The notes beneath the pieces were generated by a model. It saw only the letters and a list, made by a program, of their open reading frames with translations, did not search any database and was not told the origin of the DNA. Made by a program: the position numbers and the translations under genes. This document shows, piece by piece, positions 21,582-32,397 of a stretch of DNA of 64,000 nt (position 1 is its first letter; each line of letters begins with the position of its first letter). The stretch comes from Nothopassalora personata (Eukaryota; Ascomycota; Dothideomycetes; Mycosphaerellales; Mycosphaerellaceae): the NCBI GenBank assembly GCA_033816765.1, contig CM066289.1, forward strand, positions 3,286,001 through 3,350,000, given 5' to 3'.

Positions 21582-23103
21582 TTATGCTTTCGTGGGCCTA
21601 GATCGTACCTTGTCAAAGCTGCTTTTGAAGCCACGCTCTCGTTTAGCACTGTAGTCCCACTCCTTGTCAACAATGCGAAAAGCAATGTCCTCGTAAGGTG
21701 CACCCGCCACGAAGCGAATCAGGCAGGTGTCGTCTTCTCCTGCTGGCGCAAAAGTCTCTCCTCGTTTTCGGCCATTTTCGCGCTCGATGCGATATGTAGG
21801 AGCCTTTGTCTTGTCCATAAGCTCTGGGTAGAAGATGTTGAATTTGTAACCTTGCACAACCTTTGGTGGAGGGTTCTCATGATCGTAGTGGGTCTGGTTG
21901 TACTTATTCCACTCGTAGCCAAGTTGTACTCGATTGAAGTACTTTGGTTTTCGTGGTCGATGCTGCTCAGCCCAAAGATGTCTGTTCTTGGTGACGACTT
22001 CTTCTTCCTGTATGAATATCTCTTCGTTCTCGCCAAGTCCACGAGCAACTTCTCGATCGAATGCGGTATCTTTAGACGAGCTGTTCGTACCATTATCCAC
22101 TCGCAGGCGCTTCGTGGCTGGCTCCATACTTGTCGATCCGGGGTACTCTCCTGTACGTTTGCGTCCTGGTACGTAGCCCATCTTGAGAACCTTGCGGCGA
22201 TCGTCTGATACCCGCTGCGCAAATTCCTCCTCGGACATTGACTGGAGCAATTTGTCCTCGGACCGCAAACGCAGAAGCGGCTCCGGATCTAGTGCATGTC
22301 GATCATCTTCAAGATTGTTGACGTCGCCACGTTCTCCGGTCTTCTGGGCCGGGCCAATGGAGTTCGTTTGAAGGCGAGCTTCCAAGCGCGATTTGAGCGC
22401 AGCCGCTTCAGCTGCTTGCTGTTTGCGCAATCCACCAATTCGGCTCTCTAGGATGGATTGCGAGACGTTCCTGAGCTTCGCTCTTGCCTTATAGGTGAGC
22501 AAACTCGTGAGCAAGTGCTCCCAGTAGTCAGTGTCGATTGGCTCATTCGAGGATAGCTTCGTCCGAATTTGCTTCTCGAGCTTCTCGAGCTCTCCCAGGT
22601 TCTTGGGTCCAAGGAGTTTGTCCAGATCTTGCGCGACCGAGCTGACACCTCTGGCAGATGGTTGTGATTCGGTTTTCCGACGGTCCTTGCATATCGTCTT
22701 CATCATCTAGCAGCCTGTCAGCATCAGTAGACGATCGTCACGGCAGCGTGCGCAAACATACATTCCAGTAGTCCAGATTGCTCCTGCTCGATTCTAGCGT
22801 GATATACGTGTCAATGCCCTTCTCCAGTTCCGATAATTGCGCATCTTCCAGCCCTTCGAACACGCTTTCTGGGTCCACGAGATCCAAATCTGCTTCGTCC
22901 ACCTCATCGTCTAGCGGATTGCGGTCGGGGTCAATGACCGCTAATGTAACTGCAAGCTGGTCGATCGGCTGTGCTCTGCCACCTTTCACCCGGATCGCGG
23001 CTTTCTTCTTTGCCTGTTGTAACACAAAGCGATCTTCATCTGCTATCCATGCTGCCTCTTGAGCGTCGGCGGAGCGCTTGCTGGGCACTGTGGAGCGTGA
23101 CAT
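21582..23103 (-). CDS. CACTIN: Splicing factor Cactin
   Basis: Cactin is a spliceosome-associated protein (S. pombe Cay1). Two exons: 23103-22762 and 22706-21582, with a 55-bp intron (GTATGT...CTAG); phases fit and give 488 residues. The mid domain has WIADEDRFVLQQAKKKAAIR and SNLDYWN just before the junction. The diagnostic C-terminal domain has FNRVQLGYEWNKYNQTHYDH, NPPPKVVQGYKFNIFYPEL, then a CLIRFVAGAPYEDIAF block and the final KEWDYSAKRERGFK. I chose the ATG at 23103 (MSRSTVPSKRS); an upstream in-frame ATG at 23265 would add 54 residues without similarity to the family. Divergent from NEJ1, with 282 bp between the starts. Confidence 0.92.
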
Positions 23104-23385
23104 ACTGCGGAACGTCGAAGCGCAGGTCGTGGGACGATATGTGTGACGTGTCCGTCTCCAATGCTTTGTGTGTCGCGCGAAGAGTGTGAGGAGTGGGTTG
23201 AGATGAGTCGTCGTCGAAAATTCAAGCGCAAACAATCGCTCTCTATCACAAGCTTTCGAGGTCAAATCAGGCTTATCTAATGCAGGCTGCCTCGGCTACT
23301 CCCGTGCAAGGGTGCCTGTGGCTTGTGCTGCATTCGCGACCTCAGCTAAACTTGACAAAATGTTCCATCGTCATGTTCGCACGTC

Positions 23386-25197
23386 ATGGCTGGGAAGCAG
23401 GCGTGGAGACTGCTCGAGTTCGGGCAGGAGCTACCACGACTGCTCATCAAGACGCGTTTCGAGGACGATGGCTATGATATCCAGCTCACCGATCTGAGCA
23501 GGATCTGGAGTGAAAGCGTGAATCACGAAGGCATAGTCAGTCGTGCGGCCGAAATTGGGTGCAGCATAGACCCAAGCGAGAATGACCAGTATCAGATCTT
23601 GCTCGATAAACTTGATGGAGCAATCAGTGGCACCACAGGCACGACCATCGAGCTACGCCACGACGGGAGCAAGAGCAACCTGAAGATGGATTTATCAGCT
23701 CCGTTACCAGGGAGTCTGCCGCCCCTCAAATGGTCGATACAGCTCAAACAGCGTCGTCAGTCGGACATCGCTGAGGAACTTGTCAGACCACTTTTGCAGC
23801 AAGCGAACCACCTTCGCCACCAAGTCCAATTCCTTGTTGATGAGGTTACAGCCAAGGATCGTGTCATAGCAAAGATTACAGATCGACTCGAATCGTCTGG
23901 GAATGATCTTACCACAGTATTTCCCGGAGTCTCTAATATCAAGACCAACAGGAAGCGGTCTCAGAGGGAGCAGTTAGCTCCCCATGTCAAAGGCCTTGCC
24001 GACTTTGATGAGAAGACCTGGAGAGCATCTATAGCACCTAAGATTGATCACTTTGAGGTGTCGCCCAATCTATTATATGGTCTCTTATTGGACCTTCCTG
24101 CGCCCGATAGCTCTAACTTCAATGAATATGCCAGCGGAGAGTGGTGGAGACGACTTCGACAGGGAACAAAGGGCAAGGTCCAGCACGAGCCACATGATGC
24201 CACTCAGGGAGTTGATGGGAGTCAAAGCGAGGCTGATGTCCAGCTCAGGCAGTCAGAAGACCAAAGTATAGAAGAGAATGAGTTTGAGAAACAGGAAACG
24301 CTACCTCATCTCAAGTATCGATCCCGTGCACATATCAGCGACACCCAGAGTCCCACCACTGGGCAAGCTATCATTACCGATGATGACGAGACGGAGGATG
24401 AGGATGATCTGGATGCCGTTCTCAGTCACACTTCCTCATCCCAGACTACGGGACGGTCACAACAAGACACCAGTCAGAAGTCTGCTAGAGAGTCTGATCC
24501 ACAGCCAGCCCACAAGCTGGGCACGTTAGGCGGCAAGACAGCATGTCTATCTTCAGCCCCTCACGAGAGACATCATGCAGACCATGAAACCTGCCCTCCG
24601 CCTACGAATCGTAAGGCGAAGCTTGGAGCAATTGGTGGCAAGAAAGGAAGATCTGCTTCACCAGAAGCAGCGCAAGAGCCGCAGCACGAAAGTCCGCCTC
24701 CACCTGCAAAGCAGAAAGCGGAGCTAGGGAGCTTTGGTGGCAAGAAGAGAAGCACGACCCCAGAGACTGAGAATGAAGACCCTGTTGCATCGCCACCAAA
24801 GTCAAACTCAAAGCCAGGTGCCCTCGGTGGTCGCTCAGAAGAACTTCGCAGTCCTACTGAACCCCAAGCAGTGCAAGGTCAGCCTTCTTCAGCAAAACCA
24901 AAACACCGGCTGGGCACCCTTGGCGGCAAGAAGCAGGACTCGAGTCAGCAGGGCGCGGCCGAAAAGCGCGATCTGTCCTCGGCGCCGTCTCCCGCGAAGC
25001 ATAAGCTTGGCGCTCTGGGAGGAAGGAGCTCAGCCAGGACGACTGAAAGCCCGCCGCCATTAGCGCAGAGAGTCAAGAAGGTCTCCGAGGAGCCAGAGGT
25101 GGAGGAGACAGCGGAAGAGCGAGCGAACAGGAAGCGAGAATTACTGAAGATGGAGATGCAGGAGAAACATCCCGTGAAGAAGAGGAGGAAGTTTTAA
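23386..25197 (+). CDS. NEJ1: Non-homologous end-joining factor 1 (XLF/Nej1)
   Basis: XLF/Nej1 bridges DNA ends with XRCC4/Lif1 and stimulates ligase IV in the nucleus. One exon, 603 residues. The N-terminal head domain (about 1-120) has W-x-LLEFGQELPRLL, YDIQLTDLSRIWSES and ISSIDPSE-type sequence (CSIDPSENDQYQIL), then LPPLKWSIQL. A coiled-coil stalk follows at about 125-175. The rest is disordered and contains six copies of a K/R-L-G-x-[LIF]-G-G-[KR] motif near residues 376, 411, 446, 476, 508 and 540. The C-terminal tip is basic (KHPVKKRRKF), the usual Ku-binding/nuclear-localisation end. The start MAGKQAW fits the family; it shares a short promoter with Cactin. Confidence 0.9.
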   Translation: MAGKQAWRLLEFGQELPRLLIKTRFEDDGYDIQLTDLSRIWSESVNHEGIVSRAAEIGCSIDPSENDQYQILLDKLDGAISGTTGTTIELRHDGSKSNLKMDLSAPLPGSLPPLKWSIQLKQRRQSDIAEELVRPLLQQANHLRHQVQFLVDEVTAKDRVIAKITDRLESSGNDLTTVFPGVSNIKTNRKRSQREQLAPHVKGLADFDEKTWRASIAPKIDHFEVSPNLLYGLLLDLPAPDSSNFNEYASGEWWRRLRQGTKGKVQHEPHDATQGVDGSQSEADVQLRQSEDQSIEENEFEKQETLPHLKYRSRAHISDTQSPTTGQAIITDDDETEDEDDLDAVLSHTSSSQTTGRSQQDTSQKSARESDPQPAHKLGTLGGKTACLSSAPHERHHADHETCPPPTNRKAKLGAIGGKKGRSASPEAAQEPQHESPPPPAKQKAELGSFGGKKRSTTPETENEDPVASPPKSNSKPGALGGRSEELRSPTEPQAVQGQPSSAKPKHRLGTLGGKKQDSSQQGAAEKRDLSSAPSPAKHKLGALGGRSSARTTESPPPLAQRVKKVSEEPEVEETAEERANRKRELLKMEMQEKHPVKKRRKF

Positions 25198-25802
25198 AGA
25201 CGACGTGCTAATTTCCATTTCCACGTCACTTCTAGACTTTGTGAGGTGGCAAGCACATGGTGAACATCAAGAGTTGGTGAGAGACCGAAAAGGAAAGTCC
25301 GTGCAAAGCTGTTCCTGCCCGCGCTAGTAGATCCAGTGTCCACCTACCTGCCAACGCCCGCTCGTGGCTGCCGCCGATTCGATCTTATCCTTGCATCTGC
25401 ATCTGCACTGCACCGCACCGCACCTTCCAAGACGAGCCACTTGCGCCCACGACGCCGCGCACTTCTCCATCTTCTGCGGGCGATCCGACGCGTCGCAATC
25501 CACTTACACATTGCGCTTTATCGAGCACTTCCATACAGGCGCATACATGTCGACGCGCGCACGCGATGTGTAGATACCGATGCTATTACTACGCGGGCTG
25601 CCGGCACCAGGAGACCATACTGCACGACTATTGCGACGAGGCGACTTCCGCGCCAGCATCATCTGCGGCGCACACCAATTCACCTGCCGCCACATCATCA
25701 TCATCACCACCACCACAGACACAAAAAGGAGGCGCCAACGAGGACCAGGACGTCACGCCGCGCCCACGCTCTCCTGCCGATATCCCTTCGCCTTCTCCCA
25801 CC
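25198..25802. other. Intergenic region and leader of the following gene
   Basis: 605 bp, C-rich just before the next start (short CACCAT runs). No gene recognised; open frames here are low-complexity. Confidence 0.45.
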
Positions 25803-28800
25803 ATGTCAACATCCTCTTCACACCATACAACAGCATCCAACGTCTCCATTGGCTCATCAGCACCCACTAGCTTTGCATCCACCACCGAAGATACATCAGA
25901 CACCGCATCCATACAGCTCGAGCATCCCCTCCGACGCCATTCAGAGCCAGCAGACTGTGAGATGGCGAGCCTTCCGCCCTTTGTGCGTGACAACTTGAGG
26001 CAATTCTTCGCTGGTCAGATGCCGACCACAGCGACGGCAGCGTTGGGTGCCAAACATGCCGACTGTGACGACCGAGAGAATGTGGTAAGCCGAAGACGCT
26101 GTCCGCATCACGTTTCAATGAGCTGACGATGTGTAGCACCCCGCCGAGAGTGCGAAGAGACATGATCTTGACTTGCACATGGCACTTACCACGAAGCTTG
26201 TTGATGACCGCCTACGTCTCGCTGCCGAAGCCAGGAGTCGCAACACCTCATACAGCAGCATGATCTCGAACGATTCGGAAGCCGAGTTCGATACCGTCGA
26301 GCGAGACATTGACGATCTCAAGCAGCAGCTTGCTGAGATCCGAAGCAAATCTCGCTCCGGGCATAGCACACCCACGATGTACTCGGGCCACACACAGAGC
26401 AAGTCGATGTCGACTCGGACCAGGATCCCAGGCCCCGTAGCACAGCCAACAGAATCCGCTGCCGCTCGTTTGCAGCGCGAACACGAAAAGGCTCAAGAAC
26501 TGGAGAGGAGATCCACTGCGTTTCACCGAGCGAAGCCTCCCCCACCGCCTCCCAGCCCGTTCGACTTTCCAGAGCTTGGACAAAACAATGCTGAGCGACG
26601 ACCGCATGCTTTCACTGCCGATGGCCAACAAGATAAGCCCTCGTATGCCAATATGGCTTCAACTGGTATGCTGGATGCAGTCAGCAAGGGATACACGGCC
26701 TCGGTGGACACACATAGCTCGAAGGTTGGCTCGAGCGGCTCAGCCTCAAGGACTGCCCGTGTTAGGTCCACCGATACCACGAGAAAGAACGTCATGGCCA
26801 TGGAACTGTATGAAACACAACAGAATGACATCAAGATCCTCTCGCCAAAGAGCCCAAAATGTGAGCGTCCATCGACCAGAGGTCCGAATTCGCCACTTGT
26901 TGGAAGTTCGCCACGGTTTGCGCAGCCCACCAAGGCTCACAGCCAGAGAGCTGATGCCACAGCGCGTAAGGACTCCGTGACATCCAGACTCTCCCCTGTC
27001 AGCTCGCCCACCAAGTCCGGTCGTGCCTTACCTCAGCTTCAGACCAGGCGAAGTGCACTACCTGGTGGCTGGCTGGGCAGTCCCGAGGTCTCGCCCACCA
27101 CTGAGTTATCGTCTCCCTCAATCACTGGTACTGTGGACGCTGCTACGCCATCCTCAAAGGAACGTTGGCAAATGGTCGGCCACAGCTCCAAAGAGAGTAC
27201 TTTGGCCACAGAGCCAACTTTGCGAAAGAAAATCAGCTCATACATGTCGCCTACGAAAGCGACCACGCTTCGCAATGTTGCTACTCTGGGTCAAGAGAAC
27301 CTCAAACACACGTCGCCTCGCGTCAAGAAGCCTGTCACTCGCATCGATACCAACGTACTCCCCGCCATCGAGACCATGACGGCCGCGGCCTCTCACGAGC
27401 CAGGGTCTGCGATGTCCGGGACCAACTTCACAGAGAGCGCCGCCTCGTCGCCCGACGTCGCGATCCTCACTGAGAGTAGGATAGCCAACCCGTGGAATTT
27501 ACGGCAGACTCAGACTTGCGGTCCATGTACCTCGTCGGATCTAGCGTCTATGTCGTTCCAGCCGACCATTCGTGGCATCGAGACGCAGCACGGCGAAGCG
27601 CCATGCAATAGCGATGCAGCGCTGTCGCGTGCACTCGAGGGATTTCAACCTGCCACCAGCGATCCTGCTTCTGCTGTGTTTGGCCATGGTGCGCTCCGCG
27701 AGAGCTCCGCCAGTCCAGGAGAGTGCGACAGAACGGAGCGTACGCTCCAAGCAAGCCGTGCGCGTCAGCAATCGAATACTACCATCAGTGTGAAGCAGGC
27801 TGCTGCTGGTAGAGCAGCGCTGTCACACGCTTTGCCAATCGTGCAGCCACAGACATCTCAGCCCAAAACTTCGCGGCCAAAGCCAATGCCGCACAAGCTA
27901 CCTGCCTCGAGGCGATCGACACTTGGTCCACATGAACTAGTTGCAGATGACCTGGCAGCAAAAGCGAAAGCTTTAGGATATCGGATGCCTGCAAACACAG
28001 TGGCCAAACGTCGCGTGTCTCATGGCCATCTTTTGACTCCAATAACGAACAAGCTTGAGAGTCTCGGTCTACTCAAGCGTTTGACAGATCCCACAAACAG
28101 CTCGACCACAAGTCAAAGCACGCCGTTCTCGACTGCGCTGCAGCAGGTGCACCAGCTGCTGCCAGAGACTCCTGACAAAATGCCGACCTTTGTGTCACCG
28201 CCTGCTCCAGCTGCGCCTCAGGTCCGAATAAAGGCTGTGCCGCCTCACCTTCGACGCAAGCACAATACCTCAACGGACGAGGATCCTGCGACCTGCAATA
28301 CTGGTACTGCGGCCTCCAGATCTGTGACTGAGGAACGCCAGAGCCAGAATTCACACGCACAGTCTCTACGAGCCACCGCGCAAGAATTCAAGCCCATGTG
28401 GAAGCCAACGACCATTGAAGAAGAGCTCGGGCTTCTCGATTGGGAAGGTTGGTTTTCCTACCGATCTCCTGAGGAGTGGAACGCTCTGCATCCTGGCATC
28501 CGAGCAGCGATCCAGGCGATTCGTGACTACAAGTGCAAAGGAGGTCGTCCTGCAACTGGGACCTTTCCAGGCATGTCACCGACCAAGATTCGCTCCAAGA
28601 CGGCAAATCAACGCTTCTGGGCGGATTTGATGCAGAAGTCATCCTCAGCCTCCAATGCCGACGGCCTCGCGAGCATGACACCTGGTAAAGTCGTTGCAGC
28701 CATGCAGGAGTCAATCACACAACACGGCGCCGGTGTTGGCATAGAAGCAGGTCAAGTCCTCAAGCCCGAGATCAATCCGGACACCAATGCCCTGCAATGG

Positions 28801-29385
28801 GCCATGCAGGACCCAGATGGCCGTCAAGTGTCGGTAACCTTTGGAAGAGCTGCTGCGCCTACCGCGTCATGCGTGGCGCCCAATTTTGGCGCCTCCCCAA
28901 GTACAGTCACAATCTCGCCACTCTCCAGCGGCACTTTGCCACGACGTAATGAGTCGCCAGCAGGACAGAGCAGTCAAGTCTTCCGCACCCCATCTGATAA
29001 TCAGAATCGTCGCAACTGGTCGATCGCATCCGCTTTGAAGGATCCATCTGGCTGGGCTATCGGCGATGGTCGCGAGATCAGATACGTTGGCAATGGCAAC
29101 ATCAACCCTGGAACAACTTACAATCCTGTCGGACCACCACAGCAGGGCTACCGGGAGGGTCCAGATCAGGCACCTCGCATGATTGGTGATGACCAAGGGT
29201 ACGGACACAGCTCGATGCCTTTGGCTCCACGTTCCCGCGAGCAATGGGCGAAGCTCTTATCACAAGGCAGAAAGCCGTGTGACAACATTGAGATTACTCA
29301 CGCCTCCGAACAGATCCCTTTTGCCTCTATGGATGGTTCAAAGCTTTACGGTTTCTGCGGACCTTGCTCGGGTAAGACCCACTAA
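25803..29385 (+). CDS. Large disordered protein of unknown function, fungal type
   Basis: Two exons, 25803-26084 and 26137-29385, with a 52-bp phase-0 intron (GTAAGC...GTAG), give 1176 residues. The ATG has a CACC context; start and splice agree. I do not recognise a family. Most of the protein is Ser/Thr/Pro-rich and disordered. A short coiled coil lies near residue 140 (FDTVERDIDDLKQQLAEI), and a Pro run (KPPPPPPSPFDFPELG) near 225. The best ordered block is at about 855-960: FKPMWKPTTIEEELGLLDWE, GWFSYRSPEEWNALHPGIR and SKTANQRFWADLMQKSS. This resembles a conserved segment rather than low complexity. Many S/T-P sites suggest phosphorylation. Nothing indicates membrane or secretion signals. 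Confidence 0.85.
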
Positions 29386-30800
29386 CGAACCCGCTGCTTC
29401 AAGACCTCACGTACTGCTGGTCATGCGTTATTGTTCCGACTTCTTCTGTTCCTGGTCTGGTTCTTATGGTGCGGAGAGAGATGGCTTCGATAGACATGCA
29501 TGATTATCGAGGTATAGACTGCACGAGGGACTGGATACTCTCGGTGCTGCGGGAAGCATGGACTTCCAGAAGCTATTGTTGTAGTGCTTGTTTTTGTTGT
29601 TGGCAGGACGTCGGGACCGGTCGCCGTCATCGTTTTACGGCTCATGCTTATAGAGCGCTGCGATACTCATGTGTATAGGTTACAAATGCAGCGCTGATCG
29701 CGCGCGCTTTTCACGAAGAGAGATTGTATTACTGCTCAAACGATGCCCCGGTAGTGGCGATGAGTGCTTGAAGCCGGTGGATAAAAGGTGAGGTCGCCAC
29801 GATTGTAGGGGGTGTGTATCTAATCGTTATTAGGCAGAATGCACGCACGACGGTACAATACAGAGTATCCCGCTAGCGTTATTCGAATAGACCTTTATTC
29901 GCTAAGTGAATGTAGTAGATACCCCTGTAGATTCCTACTTGCCTACCAGCAATCTTTTCTACGCTGTAGGCCTAGAGATATTGCAGAATCTAGAGTATCG
30001 AGTCGTAGAATTCTAAATGCGTAGATTATAAGGCGCTCATTAGCGCGTAACAAGAAGAACGTAGGATGTAGCGCAAAAGTGGTTCGAAAATTTTACAAGG
30101 CCTCGTCTAACGGATGTCTGTATTAGATGTACATATTCTGGCAACGATTAGTAAAATTATCTTGAATCTAGCGCCCACGGAAGCTCCCGAGCCCCATCAA
30201 TAGATCAACCAATTTTAGCCCAAATTTATGCAAAGCGGGTCTTGGCATTGGTTGTCTACCAGCGCGAAGCTGTGCCGAGCAGGTCGAGATTTTCTCCATC
30301 CTCGTCGATCCGGCTTGAGATGTTTCGCGAACAAGCTGCACATCTAGCGCCACCTCTGCCGCAACGAGGAAGGACGACGATGCTCTCTGTGTGGGCGAGT
30401 ATGAGCATATATATATCCGAGGTGTCGTTTCGCTGTAGTCTTAGCTTCGCTTGTGGGCCACATCAAAACGATATAAGGTAAGTTGTCTTTACCTAAACGA
30501 TTATACGGCTATTAAAATCCACCCCCCCCCCTCCCCGGGGCTACGTACCGTACAAACAATTTAAAGAGTGCGAAGCCTGCAACATTGGACGGTCTAATCT
30601 GGCCCACCTGGATAGCTCGTGCTGTACAAGCCCATTATCGTGTAAGTGTAGGCAAATTTGTCTCGGCGAGAGTGGGTTACACCTAGCGCCCTTCAGATAT
30701 ATTTACCTTTGGTGAGACGTGGTCGCTGCACTAATACATGGGTTCAGCCTCGTCCATATTGACGCACCATCTTCGACATCCAAACATCGCCAACCAAAAA
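29386..30800. other. Gene-free region upstream of the polygalacturonase
   Basis: 1.4 kb holding a probable solo LTR (29804-30143), a C-rich run near 30522-30534, and a TATA-like AGATATATTTA at about 30696, roughly 100 bp before the polygalacturonase ATG. No gene seen. Confidence 0.5.
29804..30143. mobile_element. Probable solo LTR (340 bp)
   Basis: Starts TGTAGGGGGTG and ends ATTCTGGCA (TG...CA), flanked by the 5-bp duplication ACGAT (29799-29803 and 30144-30148). The interior is richer in TA and in broken CG-containing words than its flanks. No internal genes. Inverted ends are only TG/CA, so this call is weaker than the two nested ones. Confidence 0.5.
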
Positions 30801-32370
30801 ATGTTTTCCAAGCTCAGCATACCAGCTTTGCTGCTGCACACTCTAAGTGCATCCGCAACATGGACCGCGTACCAAGAATACAAGGCGTCTCTCCCCAAAA
30901 ACTACACCAAATCCCCCTCCAAACGGCCTGACCTCTCATTCGCTCCAAACGCCCCGTTCAAGGACCTCCCAGCCTCCACCCCCAGAAACAGGACCTGCTA
31001 CGTCGAGTCCCATGATGACCACACCACCGACGACTCCGAGTCCATCCTCTCGGCCCTAAAAGAGTGCAACGACGGTGGCCACGTCGTCTTTCCAAAGGGC
31101 GTAACCTACGTTATCGGCACCGCCCTCGACCTCCAATTCCTCCGCCACATCGATCTCGACATTCAGGGCTATATCCAGTTCTCTAATGATACGGATTACT
31201 GGAAGAAGAACGCTTTCCACCAGACTTTCCAGAATGCGACGACGTTTTTCCAGCTCGGGGGTGAGGATGTTAATGTTTATGGGGGAGGCATGTTGGATGG
31301 GAATGGACAGGTTTGGTATGATGCTTCTGCGGAGGATATTTATGTTCTCAGGCCGATACTCTTTGGGGCGATTGGGTTGAAGACGGGGAGGGTACAGGAA
31401 GTGGCCTTGAGGTATAGTCCGCAGTGGTATCATCTTGTGGCGAATTCGTCGGATGTGGTGAGTACGGGCGATTGATAAGCAGTGGTTTCTGTTTCTTGTT
31501 GGAAGGCGGAAGGGCTGATGTGCTTTCACTTTCTAGGCCTTTGATGGGTTGACGATTTCTGGCCATAGTCAGAATGCGCATCAAGCGAAGAACACAGATG
31601 GGTGGGATACGTACCGGAGCCAGAACATCGTCATCCAGAACTCCGTGATCAACAATGAAGATGATTGTGTAAGCTTCAAGCCGAACAGCACCGATATTCT
31701 GGTGCAGAACTTGCAGTGCAACGGAAGCCATGGAATTTCAGTTGGATCATTGGGGCAGTACGCTGAAGAGGTTGACATTGTGGAGAATGTACTGGTGAGT
31801 GTCCCTTCGAAAAGAGTCCGGGATTCGTTTTCTGGCTGACGCACGACAGATCCACAACATCTCCATGTCGAACGCCTCCAACGCTGCTCGCATCAAAGTC
31901 TGGCCAGGAAGTCAAACTGCGCTTTCGGGAAACTTGCAGGGCGGAGGTGGCTCTGGCCGTGTGAAGAACATCACCTACCAGGATATCGCCATTACTAACG
32001 TCGACTATGCCATTGAGATTACGCAGTGCTATGGGCAGAAGAACTTGACGCTTTGCAACAAATACCCCAGCAAATTGACGATCAGCGATATTACCATTCA
32101 AAACATCCATGGTACGTACATACTCGAGGACCTGTGGAAGTGTGGATCTTGGCTAATTTGCATGATCCGGTAGGTAACACTAGCAAGAAGTATGACTCAG
32201 TTAGCGGATACGTGGTGTGCAGCAGCAAGGATGTCTGCTCGAACATCAAACTCAACGACATCGATGTGAGGTCGCCAACTGGGTCGAAGAATCTATTCAC
32301 TTGTGACGCGGTTGACGAGAGTCTTCTGCAGGGCATCAATTGCACGTCAACAAATAATGGCAGCAACTAG
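30801..32370 (+). CDS. Secreted exopolygalacturonase, GH28
   Basis: Cleaves galacturonic acid units from pectin outside the cell. Four exons, 30801-31457, 31537-31794, 31850-32111 and 32174-32370, with GTGAGT, GTGAGT and GTACGT donors; phases fit and give 457 residues. The start at 30801 gives a signal peptide ([19 protein letters not shown]); an in-frame ATG at 30738 would bury it. GH28 motifs: NTDGWD at about 238-243, the catalytic pair in DDC at 261-263, SHGIS at 283-287 (catalytic His), and RIK at 319-321. The [10 protein letters not shown] and NTDG spacing matches fungal exo-acting enzymes; exo rather than endo is inferred from that. Several N-glycosylation sites. A TATA-like box lies about 100 bp upstream. 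Confidence 0.92.
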
Positions 32371-32397
32371 CTTAGCAGCATCTGTAGTCACATCCAG

